Positions 37,873-47,777 of a DNA stretch of 64,000 bases are shown here, piece after piece. Positions within the stretch are counted from its first letter, which is position 1. Each line of letters opens with the position of its first letter. A program made the translations under genes and the position numbers. The DNA comes from Methanobacterium_C sp963845285 (GTDB lineage: Archaea; Methanobacteriota; Methanobacteria; Methanobacteriales; Methanobacteriaceae): NCBI GenBank assembly GCA_963845285.1, contig CAWJRO010000015.1:1-64000 (forward strand), in the 5' to 3' direction. The notes under the pieces were generated by a model that was not told the origin of the DNA, searched no databases, and saw only the letters and a list, made by a program, of their open reading frames with translations.

Positions 37873-38640
37873 TTAAACAAAATCATCTAAACCAATTATT
37901 TTAGAAATTTCAACTTCATCTAATTTCTCTTCAATCAAGTACTGTAAAACCATATCATAGATTCTATTTGAAATTATAAGATGTTTAGCTGCTTTCATTC
38001 CCGAATTCATAACTATCTGTACTTACCATCCACAATCCTTTTTGCAATATTTTTGTCTTCTTCATTTAAAACCACTTTATCACCAGTAATTACCTTTTGT
38101 TCAAACTTTATATCATCTATGCCATGAAAGTATTTAGTATCCGGTTAGTTTATTAATAACGTCTTTTTGCAATAATTTAATCCCTTAAACCTTCATGAAC
38201 ATATCAAGCATAACTTGCCCTTTTCTACTTCAACTGATGATTTAACAGGATTTAAATCTTCAATACCATGATATACATCCATCCATTAAGTTTTAAGAGT
38301 TAAATAATCCATTTTGAATATATCCGACATGTTTATACTTTTAAAATGTCATGTACTGCTTTTGCGGATCATATTTTATCTCATGAGTCAAACCACGTTG
38401 ATCCAGCATCTTCCGACTCATACCATATAATCTTTTATTATCCTACAATGTATGATAAAACATAGCTATTAACTTTAAATATTTTAAATAAGTTTAAATC
38501 CACAGTTGATTCTCCAAAATTTTTTGTGATACCCTTTTTTCAAAAAATTCTAAATCATCAGGATTTCTTACCTTTTTATTCCAATTTACCATGCCCTTTT
38601 TGATAGTACTCTTTGAATCATCACATGGTTTATATTATCA
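37873..38640 (-). pseudogene. Decayed minus-strand genes upstream of the P-type ATPase
   Basis: Several minus-strand frames interrupted by stops look like former coding sequence: MNSGMKAAKHLIISNRIYDM (start 38010, 45 codons), FHGIDDIKFEQKVITGDKVV before it, MDVYHGIEDLNPVKSSVEVE near 38280, and RLYGMSRKMLDQRGLTHEIK near 38420. No frame is intact for a normal protein. The SSVEVEKGKL segment belongs to a relic family also present at 47.6, 50.8 and 52.8 kb. Confidence 0.45.
38188..38245 (-). repeat. Dispersed relic repeat (SSVKVQEKGKI type), copy 1
   Basis: Minus-strand reading KSSVEVEKGKLC; the DNA matches 47611-47675, 50778-50835 and 52747-52812. Consensus on the minus strand includes TCAGTTAAGGTACAAGAAAA and ATAGGTTCATGAAGGTTGA. 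Confidence 0.6.
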
Positions 38641-38701
38641 GATCAACAAACAGAGATTTTTAAGACAAAATAATATTAAAATGTTCAAATAAATTATATA
38701 C

Positions 38702-41185
38702 ATGGATCAGAAGATTAAAGTCGAAGAGGCAAAAGATATAAAAACTTCTGAGCTACTCAAAACGTTGTCATCTGATTTAAATGGCCTTTCATCAGAGGAA
38801 GCCCGTAAAAAGCTCCAAAAATATGGTTACAATGAAATTTCTGAAGAAAAAATAAGTCCAATTAAAAAATTTTTAAAATTTTTTTGGGGCCCAATACCTT
38901 GGATGATTGAAACTGCACTGATTTTATCGATTTTAATCCAACATTGGGCAGATTTCAGTGTCATACTAATTTTACTACTTATTAATGGATTGGTAGGTTT
39001 CTGGCAGGAATATAAAGCTGATAATGCCATTGATTTATTAAAAGAAAAACTGGCGTATAGTGCAAGAGTTTTTAGAGATGGAAAATGGGATGTAATTCCA
39101 TCCAAACTACTTGTACCTGGAGATATAATCAAAATACGTTTGGGAGATATTGTTCCAGCTGATCTCAAACTCACCGAAGGTGATTATGTTAACGTTGATG
39201 AATCATCAATAACCGGAGAATCTTTACCTGTAGATAAAACAGTAGAAGGTATCTGTTATTCGGGTTCCATTATCCAGGGAGGTGAGATGAAAGGGCTGGT
39301 TTTAGAGACTGGAATGGATACTTTTTTTGGGAGAGCCGCAGGACTTGTAACCAAGGCTAAAACCAAAAGCCATCTGGAAGAAGCTGTTATTAAAATAGGA
39401 GATTACCTGATAATTTTAGATGCAATACTTGTATCATTCATTTTTATTGCAGGACTCTTCCGTAATCAGAGCTTTTTTGAGATTCTGGGTTTTTCATTAG
39501 TACTGACCATAGCCTCGATACCTGTGGCGCAGCCTGCAGTGCTTTCAGTTACCATGACTGTTGGTGCCATGGCCCTTGCAAAGAAGAATGCCATAGTGAG
39601 CAAATTATCAGCCATAGAAGAAATGGCAGGTATGGATGTGTTATGTTCAGATAAAACAGGAACTTTAACCAAAAACAAAGTTAAAATTGCAGAAATTGCA
39701 CCCTTTGGCAAATTTACAATGGATGATGTGTTATTTTTTGCAGCTCTGGCCTCATCCAAGGAGACAAACGATGCCATTGACGAAGCAGTGTACGCCGAGA
39801 TCAAAGGTTCTAAATTCCTTATAAACAGGTTATGGGAACATAAATTACTTAAATTCAACCCATTTGATCCAATAAAGAAAAGTGTAGAGACTGAAATACA
39901 GTACAAAGATAAGTACACATTTAAAGTTTCAAAAGGGGCTCCACAGGTTATTTTATCCCTCTTATCCAAAGGTGGTAACTCTGGAGAAAATGGGGTAGAT
40001 CTTAAAGACCTTGAAAAAAAGGTAAATAAAAAGGTTGATATTTTCGCTTCAAGGGGTTACAGAGCATTAGGTGTGGCAAAAACTGATGTTGAGGGTAATT
40101 GGAGTTTTGTGGGTCTGATTTCATTATACGATCCCCCAAGAAAAGATTCTAAACAAACCATTGAAGCAGCTAGATCCATGGGGATAGATGTTAAAATGGT
40201 AACAGGTGATCACATTGCAATCGCCAAGGAAATCGCCAAAGAACTAGATTTGAATACAAATATAATGTTACCCTCCTCATTTTTAAATAAACCAGATAGA
40301 CAGGCAGAGGAAATAGTGGAAGATGCCAGTGGCTTTGCAGAGGTATTCCCTGAGCATAAGTACCAGATAGTTGAAATATTGCAGAGGAACAAGAAGATTG
40401 TGGGTATGACGGGGGATGGAGTTAATGATGCTCCCGCACTTAAAAAAGCAGATGCTGGAATTGCTGTCTCTGGAGCAACTGATGCAGCTAAATCTGCAGC
40501 AGATATTGTATTTACAGAACCAGGGCTTTCAGTTATAATTAGTGCAATCACAGAAAGCTTCAAAATATTTCACAGGATGAGGAGCTACTCAATTTACAGG
40601 GTGGCAGAAACGATACGTATTCTGATTTTCAGTGCCATCATCATACTTGTTTTTAATTTTTATCCAGTTACAGCATTAATGCTGGTTTTAATAGCTCTTC
40701 TGGATGATATTCCTGTAATGACCATTGCCTACGACAGAACAGAAGAATTAAACAGCCCCCAAAAGTGGGATATGTACCAAGTCCTGGGTATGTCAACCTT
40801 TCTGGGACTTCTGGGTGTTTTATCATCTTTAATCCTGTTCTACATAGGAATAAAGGTTTTAAATTTAGATGCCGGTATCCTACAATCCATCATATTCCTT
40901 AAACTGGTGGTTGCAGGGCATCTCACCATGTTTGTAACCAGAAATACCGGGCATTTCTGGTCTGTAATGCCCAGCGGAATCTTCTTCTGGTCAGTTATAC
41001 TAACAGACATATTTGCGACTTTACTGGTGGTATTTGGCTGGTATTTGACACCCATTGGCTGGCAACTTGCCTTATTGGTATGGTTATACTCTTTAACTGC
41101 CTTTTTAATAGAGGACCAGCTCAAAATTTATTTCTATAAAGTACTGGATTCCAGTGATTTAAAATATTTCAAAAAGTTAACTTAA
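38702..41185 (+). CDS. Plasma-membrane-type proton-translocating P-type ATPase
   Basis: 827 residues, P3A-type like fungal/plant H+-ATPase and archaeal homologues. An N-terminal cation-ATPase domain (LSSEEARKKLQKYGYNEIS) is followed by GPIPWMIETALILS; the TGES loop, phosphorylation Asp317 (CSDKTGTLTKN) and hinge GMTGDGVNDAPAL are intact; about ten membrane helices. It exports protons and so may energise the potassium and other secondary transporters nearby. The ATG at 38702 has no close ribosome site; a leaderless start is possible. The 3' end is partly duplicated at 54.58 kb. Confidence 0.93.
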   Translation: MDQKIKVEEAKDIKTSELLKTLSSDLNGLSSEEARKKLQKYGYNEISEEKISPIKKFLKFFWGPIPWMIETALILSILIQHWADFSVILILLLINGLVGFWQEYKADNAIDLLKEKLAYSARVFRDGKWDVIPSKLLVPGDIIKIRLGDIVPADLKLTEGDYVNVDESSITGESLPVDKTVEGICYSGSIIQGGEMKGLVLETGMDTFFGRAAGLVTKAKTKSHLEEAVIKIGDYLIILDAILVSFIFIAGLFRNQSFFEILGFSLVLTIASIPVAQPAVLSVTMTVGAMALAKKNAIVSKLSAIEEMAGMDVLCSDKTGTLTKNKVKIAEIAPFGKFTMDDVLFFAALASSKETNDAIDEAVYAEIKGSKFLINRLWEHKLLKFNPFDPIKKSVETEIQYKDKYTFKVSKGAPQVILSLLSKGGNSGENGVDLKDLEKKVNKKVDIFASRGYRALGVAKTDVEGNWSFVGLISLYDPPRKDSKQTIEAARSMGIDVKMVTGDHIAIAKEIAKELDLNTNIMLPSSFLNKPDRQAEEIVEDASGFAEVFPEHKYQIVEILQRNKKIVGMTGDGVNDAPALKKADAGIAVSGATDAAKSAADIVFTEPGLSVIISAITESFKIFHRMRSYSIYRVAETIRILIFSAIIILVFNFYPVTALMLVLIALLDDIPVMTIAYDRTEELNSPQKWDMYQVLGMSTFLGLLGVLSSLILFYIGIKVLNLDAGILQSIIFLKLVVAGHLTMFVTRNTGHFWSVMPSGIFFWSVILTDIFATLLVVFGWYLTPIGWQLALLVWLYSLTAFLIEDQLKIYFYKVLDSSDLKYFKKLT

Positions 41186-41600
41186 GATGCTAAATAAGTT
41201 TAATCATCCTAAAATCGGATTTTTAACTTTATTTGTTGATTATATCATTTTGAAACACTTAAAAACGAGAAATTTATATATTATCTAAAACTATCATTAG
41301 GTTTAAAATTTTTAGGGCATTAATGCTTGAGTATCCATAGATAATAAAGAATTTCTATTAACCTTCATTTAGTGTTGATATTATGTTTGGAAATAGTCTT
41401 ATGATATTTATTAATGACCTAATTGATTTATTAAGGCCAATAACTATCTTAAATGGTATATTTATTTGTGATAAATAAATTATAACTTTTAATATTATTA
41501 AATTTTGGAGGTTTTTAGAAATTCTCAATATTTAAAAGTCTAAATATCCTTTGAGTATTCAGAATGTTTAAATAAAATAAATTTAAGTTCGCCTATGTAT
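41141..41600 (+). repeat. Diverged direct repeat DR1 (ATPase 3' end plus downstream DNA)
   Basis: The stretch CTGGATTCCAGTGATT with AAAATATTTCAAAAAGTTA, then AAATTTATATATTAT and AGGTTTAAAATTTTTAGGGC, recurs at 54580-54850. The pair is roughly 80 percent alike by eye. This copy contains about 170 nt extra (about 41340-41510) before the shared CTAAATATCCTTTGAGTATT segment. Confidence 0.8.
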
Positions 41601-41984
41601 TATAATATTTTATTTTGTTATAATTTGAAGGATAGTAATATTTAGCTGATTTATTAATTGAATTTTCAAAAAAGCTGTCTTTATGGTAATCGTCCAATAC
41701 TTATACCATTGAATTTCTACCACTACCCCCAAACCTTTGACCTGTTCTGTTATTCTTTTAACTACGTTTGGATTCATCACATCATCTTCTAAGTTTTCGG
41801 GTAACTGTTAATACTAACTTATGTGCGATAATAACCATCATTAACATCGTAATTTTTGACAATTGGTATTTTAAATATGAATTCTTTTTTCAATGGGTTT
41901 TTCAATTAATCACTTCCACAAATTGTGTTAACTTAAAATAAAAATTTTAAATAATTATTAATATAAAAATATAAATTAGTAATG
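41601..41984. other. Intergenic with gene trace
   Basis: No intact gene. On the minus strand around 41715-41812 a frame reads QLPENLEDDVMNPNVVKRIT and EQVKGLGVVVEIQW without a start, a probable C-terminal relic of unknown family. Confidence 0.4.
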
Positions 41985-42091
41985 GAGGTTGTCTCATAGT
42001 TCAAAATTTGCAAAAAAATAAGGATAAATAAAGCTTTAAACTCAAAAATAAGCAAAATTATACTTGTCAAAAGTAATCATGAGACAGCCTC
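41985..42091 (-). mobile_element. MITE copy C (107 bp)
   Basis: Begins GAGGTTGTCTCATAGTTCAA and ends AGTAATCATGAGACAGCCTC. Flanked by AGTAATG on both sides, so the target duplication is 5-7 bp. Immediately upstream of the gene at 42126. Confidence 0.85.
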
Positions 42092-42125
42092 AGTAATGAA
42101 AAGATAAATTCTAAATGGTGATAAT

Positions 42126-42449
42126 ATGTTAAAACATATAAGTACCGAGAAAGAACCAAAGGGCAAAGAAAGGCCTTTTTACACGGCTTTTTTGATGCAT
42201 TTTATTGATAAAAAGTTAATAGATGAAACTAATCTAATAAACACGTTAACAGATTACGAGAGACATATGTGGGATATTGGCGATTATGGCTGGAAATATA
42301 AGTTAAAGGACTCTGAAACGTTAATAGATATTAAAATACATTATTCTGACTTAAAACTAGAGGAAAAACAGATTAATATTGATGAAATCATTCAACGTTA
42401 CGAAAAAGATTTCTTAGACTACTACAATTCCCAACTCAACATTAGTTAA
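42126..42449 (+). CDS. Hypothetical protein (107 aa)
   Basis: Starts MLKHISTEKEPKGKERPFYT with GGTGATAAT before the ATG, a good ribosome site. Soluble, with acidic and aromatic patches (DYERHMWDIGDYGWKYKLKD). No family recognised. It begins 34 nt after MITE copy C, so its promoter could be partly MITE-derived. Confidence 0.6.
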   Translation: MLKHISTEKEPKGKERPFYTAFLMHFIDKKLIDETNLINTLTDYERHMWDIGDYGWKYKLKDSETLIDIKIHYSDLKLEEKQINIDEIIQRYEKDFLDYYNSQLNIS

Positions 42450-42505
42450 AAAATTAGTTAAATGCTTAAAAAATCTGTTTTAGAGTATCATTCTACTCAA
42501 CTTTT

Positions 42506-42613
42506 TCAGTGGGCAACACAACGAGCCAACTTTTCAGTATCAACACCATTTTCGGTTCTTGCAGCTGCATTTTTACGACCTTCTAAACTTGCCTTGGATT
42601 GTTCATCTTGCAT
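42506..42613 (-). pseudogene. Small relic ORF (35 aa)
   Basis: Frame MQDEQSKASLEGRKNAAART then ENGVDTEKLARCVAH and a stop; the composition is protein-like but there is no ribosome site and it is very short. Probably a gene fragment. Confidence 0.3.
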
Positions 42614-42839
42614 GGTATTTTTAAAGTACCTAACACTTCATTTTGTATTAAAACCACATCTTAGACCTATGTTTTATTCATTGATCGTCATTTGAAGCAC
42701 TGCGATGATAGTTTTGTAAAAGTTTTGTCAAGATCTTTCAAGATCTGAAAAGTTTTTGTAAAGTTCTTGATATTATTTTTGTAAGGTTTCCTGTAAATTT
42801 TAAGAATTTTTCTTTGAAATGTTCTTTTTAAAAATTAAA

Positions 42840-42946
42840 GAGGATGTCTCATAGTTCAAAATTTGCAAAAAGATAAGGACAAATAAAGTTTTAAATTCAA
42901 AAATAAGCAAAATTAGATGTGATAAAAGTAATCATGAGACAACCTC
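42840..42946 (-). mobile_element. MITE copy D (107 bp)
   Basis: Begins GAGGATGTCTCATAGTTCAA and ends AGTAATCATGAGACAACCTC, flanked by TTAAA on both sides. Only 748 bp from copy C in the same orientation. Confidence 0.85.
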
Positions 42947-43432
42947 TTAAAATTAGTATTTATAAACACAGAATATCCTGGACACCTTTCAAGGAGGTAA
43001 AAATGATGTCCAGGAATTTTGTGGTCCATGTGATATTAAGTTGCATATAATTAATAATTTTTTCTGTTATTTTTTATAAGAAAATAGATATATATTTTCT
43101 TTTTATATTTCTAAAATAATCATTCCAATTATGACACTTAATGAAACCTGATTAATGCAAACAATGCAATAATTACTGAAACTGCAAAGCCTCAAATAAA
43201 TATTAATAATCTCCATATTTTAGATTCAATTAATGTTAATCTTTTTTCAAGCTTTTTATCTTCAAGGTGAGATTACCGCTTGTAATCTCTTTTCGCCCCA
43301 TGAAATCTATAACTGTTTCTTTCCAGGTAAAAAAAAGATTCCCACCGCTTTTCATGTATACATTGGCCCTATGAACTTGTTTTTACTGTTTTATCTCCAC
43401 CCATTATGAATCAACTCAAATGTTTTACTCTT
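42947..43432. other. Decayed region without intact genes
   Basis: On the minus strand, about 43135-43275, the frame LEDKKLEKRLTLIESKIWRL followed by a stop and GFAVSVIIALFALIRFH looks like a broken small coiled-coil membrane protein. The rest has no signal. CAAGGAGGTAAAAATGATG near 42990 is a ribosome-site-like phrase with only a few codons after it. Confidence 0.4.
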
Positions 43433-43614
43433 TTAGATGATTTTAGTTTTGAGGTCCATATTCTGGACTACATGAGCTACATAACCCGGTACAAGGAAGG
43501 TTAGAAAGCCACTGCAACTAAAAATTCTATATCCTGTTGATATAAAAGCATGCATCCTACACCCATTACACCAAAATGCCTATTACTCCAATTTTCATAT
43601 TTTTGGTCTACCAT
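43433..43614 (-). pseudogene. Frameshifted small membrane protein
   Basis: GGAGGAATAAATC precedes ATG at 43614; the frame MVDQKYENWSNRHFGVMGVG continues to FLVAVAF and a stop. One base over, the continuation FLTFLVPGYVAHVVQNMDLK runs to a stop at 43433. So a small membrane gene with a good ribosome site has suffered a frameshift. Family not named. Confidence 0.5.
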
Positions 43615-43769
43615 GATTTATTCCTCCAAAATATTTTGTTTTAAATAATTTTTAACTCAAAAATTAGAAAATATGCATGTAAAACTGTTATTTCAGGTTA
43701 ATTGTTAGAAAAGTTAATATTAAGAAACATAAATTAAATGTAAATCAAAAAAAGGAGAGGTACTAATAA

Positions 43770-44141
43770 ATGAATTGGACAAAAATGATAATAATGACTA
43801 TTTTATTTTCAATAGTGATGGGGGCGCTCATATGCAGCTATTCCAGCGTACTATTAATGATACTTGCACTATTGTTTGTTGGTGTTTTTTGGTCTTATTT
43901 AAATAGATTAAATGGGGGCTCTGGATTAAAAGAAGGGTTCTTCTTAGGATCTGTCAGTACATTAATAGTATATATAGCCACATCAATCATGGGTACAGCT
44001 GGAAACATAGGCATAGTGGCCTTATTGGGCTTATTAATTTTCTTTGGGTTCATATCATCTGTAGCTGGTGGCCTTTGTGGTGTGATTAATCAAATAAGGG
44101 CAAATAATCTAAAACTCGACTTAAATCCCCGAAAAAATTAA
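43770..44141 (+). CDS. Four-helix membrane protein, DUF5518-like
   Basis: 123 residues with four hydrophobic segments (MIIMTILFSIVMGALICSY, VLLMILALLFVGVFWSYL, GFFLGSVSTLIVYIATSIMG, IVALLGLLIFFGFISSVAGG) and a Gly-rich motif LNGGSGLKEGFFLG, which recalls DUF5518-type membrane proteins of methanogens. AAAGGAGAGG precedes the ATG. Function unknown. Confidence 0.65.
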   Translation: MNWTKMIIMTILFSIVMGALICSYSSVLLMILALLFVGVFWSYLNRLNGGSGLKEGFFLGSVSTLIVYIATSIMGTAGNIGIVALLGLLIFFGFISSVAGGLCGVINQIRANNLKLDLNPRKN

Positions 44142-44206
44142 TTTGTTTGTTCTCATTTTCTCCAGAGATGTTGAATCAAAGAGGTAAAAAAAAATAATAA
44201 TTTTGA

Positions 44207-44233
44207 GGTAGGAATGGAGGGATTTGCACCCTC
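44207..44233 (-). other. 3'-terminal tRNA-like fragment (possible attachment-site remnant)
   Basis: On the minus strand GAGGG-TGCAAAT-CCCTC forms a perfect 5-bp T-arm with a 7-nt loop, followed by CATTCCT (acceptor strand), A and CC, the exact layout of a tRNA 3' end. No matching 5' acceptor (AGGAATG with a D-arm) lies within 120 nt, so this is not a complete tRNA. Such fragments are typical of attachment sites left by integrating elements. Confidence 0.5.
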
Positions 44234-44385
44234 CTATGGTTTTGTTTAATGTAAAAGATCGACTAAAGATTTTTAAGAACATAAATTATGCTTTTTATAC
44301 ATAAAGTGCAACGTAGAAAATATTATTTAAGCAAATTATCAAGATTATGCTTAATAACCTCATAATTCTTGCGGGTTAATGAAAC

Positions 44386-44670
44386 TCAGATGAAAAGGTC
44401 TCGATTATACCTTAATTCCTTTCCCAGTCCATCCTGTTCTAATACATATCTGCAAATTCCTGCAATTATTGTATTTCGTTTCAATTTAATATGAATCTTC
44501 TTCAAAGGATTATTTTCAAGAATATAAATAATACGCTCCTTCTCTGATTTATTCATCCTTAAAACAGAAGTATACGTTCCAACAGTTAATGCATACTGAC
44601 TTTCCCTCCAGCTTTTCATGTAGGTTCTCTTAGCAGGTTTTAAATAATTCTCTTCAACATTAAATTTCAT
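44386..44670 (-). CDS. Small basic protein (94 aa), unassigned
   Basis: Starts MKFNVEENYLKPAKRTYMKS; basic, soluble, with a helical central part (SEKERIIYILENNPLKKIHI). No ribosome site is evident. It is 32 nt downstream of the zinc-ribbon gene on the same strand, so they may form a small operon. Family unknown. Confidence 0.5.
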   Translation of the reverse strand: MKFNVEENYLKPAKRTYMKSWRESQYALTVGTYTSVLRMNKSEKERIIYILENNPLKKIHIKLKRNTIIAGICRYVLEQDGLGKELRYNRDLFI

Positions 44671-44702
44671 ATGCTTTTAGCTTTAATTTGACACAAAACA
44701 GC

Positions 44703-45071
44703 CTATTCTTCATTTGTTACATCTGTATTCTTTGGTAATGGCTCAAATATTCTTCCAGAATACTTAATGTCGTTCATTGTTGTGATATTCATCTGTGAAC
44801 TCATTCCACAATTTTGACACACAGTTTCATTTCTCCATGTATCCAATACTTTGATGGGATATCCACATTCAGGACATGTGGTGTATTCTCTTTTTTCAAC
44901 ATGCAAAATTTCACCATCAACATCAGGATTCTCAATCATTGAATCTTTCATATATTTATCATGCTTTGCATGTTGGATTTTTGAAGTTTTGAAAAATGAA
45001 CCATATTTGGATTTTATCTCAGTTGCGTTATCATGCTTTGTACACAAATTAAAATTCCCTTGATGATTCAT
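44703..45071 (-). CDS. Zinc-ribbon protein
   Basis: About 122 residues, with a C4 zinc ribbon CPECGYPIKVLD...ETVCQNCGMS at about residues 67-92. The frame opens at a TTG (45086), but the ATG at 45071 (MNHQGNFNLCTKHDNATEIK) is more likely. An N-terminal Cys and His (LCTKH) could also bind metal. It resembles small archaeal zinc-ribbon proteins of unknown function; a nucleic-acid-binding role is possible. Confidence 0.65.
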   Translation of the reverse strand: MNHQGNFNLCTKHDNATEIKSKYGSFFKTSKIQHAKHDKYMKDSMIENPDVDGEILHVEKREYTTCPECGYPIKVLDTWRNETVCQNCGMSSQMNITTMNDIKYSGRIFEPLPKNTDVTNEE

Positions 45072-45093
45072 TATATAGATATACAAAGTACAT

Positions 45094-45160
45094 GGGGGGT
45101 ATAAACTAAAACATGATATTTAGTAAGAATAATGCCAATATTCTTTTTGAAAAAAGTAAA
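45094..45160. repeat. Partial copy of R110 plus the short dispersed repeat
   Basis: GGGGGTATAAACTAAAACATGATATTT joined to AATGCCAATATTCTTTTTGA, matching the order seen at 50255-50330. The two repeat parts therefore form one composite element. Confidence 0.6.
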
Positions 45161-45255
45161 GAGTTTTAGGGTAAAAAAGAAATGAGAGTTAAGTTAAGAT
45201 TTCAATTCCTCAAATATATTTGAGGAAGAGAAATCCTTTTTTAAGGATTAGTATA

Positions 45256-46764
45256 TTATTTGCGAATACTATTTTGGGCTAGAATTACGAATACAAGCAA
45301 TATTGGCCATATTTCCAGTCTTCCTATCCAGAAATCTGCTATGAAGACTATCTTCGTTATTGAAGGGGAGCTTGCAGTCATGAGTCCTGAACCAAGTCCA
45401 ACATTGCTCAAAGCGGATGCAACTTCAAACATCACCTGTGAAACATTTTGGTAATAGAACAGGATTATTATAACACTCACAAGGTATATCACAAGGTAAC
45501 TGAACACAAATAATCCAGTTACCTTCAGAATTTTATTATCTAGTGTTATATCTTTAACATGATGAATTGTGTTAGGTATAACTGCGTTTTTTGGTAGTAA
45601 CAGTGATTTAACCTGCCACCACATTCCCTTAACAAGTATTCCTATTCTCAACCATTTTATACCTCCACCTGTTGAACAAGCTCCAGCGCCTATTATCATG
45701 AGTATTGTAAGCACAAATATTCCCATTCCCTCCCATTGATAGGTTATTTGGGATCCTGAAGCTGTTTGAAGGCCTGTGGTTGTCAGGGCAGAAACAACCT
45801 GGAAAACCGAGTATCTGATGGATAACAGGAAATCATGACCATAGTAGGGGCCATTGTAAAGGAATACTGCTACTAAAAGGGTTCCAACTATCAGTAATGG
45901 GTATGCAACCTTGTTTTCTATATCTTTGAAATATTCCCTCCAGTTTCCCTTTAAAACTGTGTAGTGAAGTGCGAAGTTGGTTGCACCAATTATCATTATG
46001 ATCATAGCCGCTATTTCTATCCAGATGCTGTTGTAATATGCCAGGCTTGCATTCTGCATTGCAAAACCCCCAGTTGAAAGGGCACTGAAGGCATAGAAAA
46101 TTGAATCAAAGAGGGGCATTCCAGCCAGTACGAAGAGGATTATTGAGAATACTGTAAAGATTAAATAGATGTAAAGTATGATTCGACTGGTATGTTTTAT
46201 ACTAGGTGCTAAGCGTTCTTCTCTGCCCTCTGCACTGTACATCCTCATTATATTGATTGAAGGAGATGTTAATATGGTTAATCCCATGACGATTATTCCA
46301 ATTCCACCAAACCACTGCATAAATCCACGCCAGAAATCCATTGTATAGGTAACAACATCCAAGTTAGTGTACATGGTGAAACCTGTTGTTGTAATACCAG
46401 ACATTGCCTCAAAGTAACTGTTGAGATAAGATAAATCTCCTGAAAAATAGAATGGTAACGCTGCAAGGGCACTACCTACAAGCCATATAACAGTTGCAAA
46501 TATCATTGCACTTTTAAGTGAGAGTTCATGGGTATTATTGAAAGAATGGTAAAGTAAAAACCCAAAAACAACACTTATGATTGCAGAATAAATAAAAGGC
46601 GTAATGTAATGATATTCATTATATATCAAAGCCACTAAAATAGGGATTAACATTGAAAGCCCAAGTAATATGCATGTGTAACCGATGTAATGAAGTATAG
46701 AATATGTTTCATCCTTTTTTAATTTGTTTATGGAATAGATTAAAATCCCCCTTTCCCCATTCAA
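45256..46764 (-). CDS. trkH: Trk-type potassium uptake protein TrkH, copy 1
   Basis: 502 residues, K+-translocating subunit of the Trk system, with four pore-repeat motifs (AMSGITTTGFTMY, FSALSTGGFAMQN, VSALTTTGLQTASG, ASALSNVGLGSGL) supplying the selectivity-filter glycines. It follows trkA by 6 nt, so the two are cotranscribed. The copy at 55613 is very similar (the same filter loops, about 80 percent identity by eye). K+ moves with H+ or driven by the membrane potential, and the activity is gated by TrkA. Confidence 0.95.
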   Translation of the reverse strand: MNGERGILIYSINKLKKDETYSILHYIGYTCILLGLSMLIPILVALIYNEYHYITPFIYSAIISVVFGFLLYHSFNNTHELSLKSAMIFATVIWLVGSALAALPFYFSGDLSYLNSYFEAMSGITTTGFTMYTNLDVVTYTMDFWRGFMQWFGGIGIIVMGLTILTSPSINIMRMYSAEGREERLAPSIKHTSRIILYIYLIFTVFSIILFVLAGMPLFDSIFYAFSALSTGGFAMQNASLAYYNSIWIEIAAMIIMIIGATNFALHYTVLKGNWREYFKDIENKVAYPLLIVGTLLVAVFLYNGPYYGHDFLLSIRYSVFQVVSALTTTGLQTASGSQITYQWEGMGIFVLTILMIIGAGACSTGGGIKWLRIGILVKGMWWQVKSLLLPKNAVIPNTIHHVKDITLDNKILKVTGLFVFSYLVIYLVSVIIILFYYQNVSQVMFEVASALSNVGLGSGLMTASSPSITKIVFIADFWIGRLEIWPILLVFVILAQNSIRK

Positions 46765-46770
46765 TATTAT

Positions 46771-47424
46771 TTATACAAAAATCTTAACAACTTTTTTAAC
46801 AGCTTCTTTCTTTATCAAAATTAAAATCTTAAAACCTTCCTCTAAAACCATATCTGGATGAGGAATGGTTATCTCACTATTTCCGTTCTTGTAAATGGCA
46901 GATACAATATAATCATCATTTGGGCTTAGCTCACCAACAGTTTTACCTATAACTTTAGAATTTTTGATTGGTATGTTAAGTAATTCTGCATTTCCCTTTC
47001 CGAGTGCAATTAGATCCACAATCTTTGGCCTTAGGATCAGTCTTTCAAGGTAGCTAGCAGCTGTAAGCTCTGGACTTACAATAAAATCAACCCCTATCTT
47101 CTTGAAGATGTTCTCAAGTATGGGGTCGCCGATCCTGGCAATTAATTTATTAGGCTGGTATTCTTTGACCAATATACATGCCATAAGGTTGGCTTCATCG
47201 CTCCCGGTTGCAGCAACAAATGCATCTGCATTGTTTATGTTGGCTTCCTCAAGGATCTTACCATCTGTGCCATTACCACAAATAACCAGGGCATCAATGT
47301 CAGAAGAAGCATTCTCACATATTTTTTGGTCCTTTTCTATTAGGGTAATGTCATGTCCCTCTTGAGATAATAATGAAGCGAGCTTTAAACCTACTCTCCC
47401 TCCCCCCATGATCACAACATACAT
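46771..47424 (-). CDS. trkA: Trk potassium uptake regulator TrkA (RCK protein), copy 1
   Basis: 217 residues: an N-terminal Rossmann RCK domain with the NAD-binding GGGRVGLKLAS and the acidic end of strand 2 (LIEKDQKI), and a C-terminal RCK-C domain. It gates TrkH in response to nucleotide. The frame opens with GTG at 47433, but GGGGGGAGTG precedes the ATG at 47424, which also matches the length of the second copy. Confidence 0.94.
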   Translation of the reverse strand: MYVVIMGGGRVGLKLASLLSQEGHDITLIEKDQKICENASSDIDALVICGNGTDGKILEEANINNADAFVAATGSDEANLMACILVKEYQPNKLIARIGDPILENIFKKIGVDFIVSPELTAASYLERLILRPKIVDLIALGKGNAELLNIPIKNSKVIGKTVGELSPNDDYIVSAIYKNGNSEITIPHPDMVLEEGFKILILIKKEAVKKVVKIFV

Positions 47425-47433
47425 GTTAAACAC

Positions 47434-47777
47434 TCCCCCCTTTATATTTTTATACCAAATTAAAACGCCTTTGAAACAATTTAAATCAACATAACTGTGT
47501 TATATCCTTTTAAATTTTATTTTAAAACTAATAATGATCGTATCAATTGATATATAAAGTTTTGTTTGGGATTAACAAAAAAAAGTTCAATAATAACTTA
47601 TATTAATTTCCTTCAACTTTCATGAACCTATCTAATGTAATCTTACCCTTTTCTTGTACCTTAACTGATGACTTACTAAAAATTTCGGCCTTATGAGTCC
47701 ATGAGATTAAAGATTCTTCTTGTGAAAAAAATAGACTATGAAAACAATACCCCATTAAACATTAAATAAGTGGTATC
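47434..47777. other. Intergenic with relic repeat
   Basis: Contains the divergent promoter of trkA (ATATATAAAG around 47550) and a dispersed relic repeat (47611-47675). No gene. Confidence 0.5.
47611..47675 (-). repeat. Dispersed relic repeat (SSVKVQEKGKI type), copy 2
   Basis: Minus-strand reading KSSVKVQEKGKITLDRFMKV, the best-preserved copy. Not part of an intact frame. Confidence 0.65.

Noticed and set aside
42462..42695. 77-codon plus-strand ORF
   Set aside because: No ribosome site; overlaps a more protein-like relic on the other strand.
44207..44310. Complete tRNA gene
   Set aside because: Only the T-arm and acceptor 3' strand are present; no matching 5' acceptor, D-arm or anticodon arm found.
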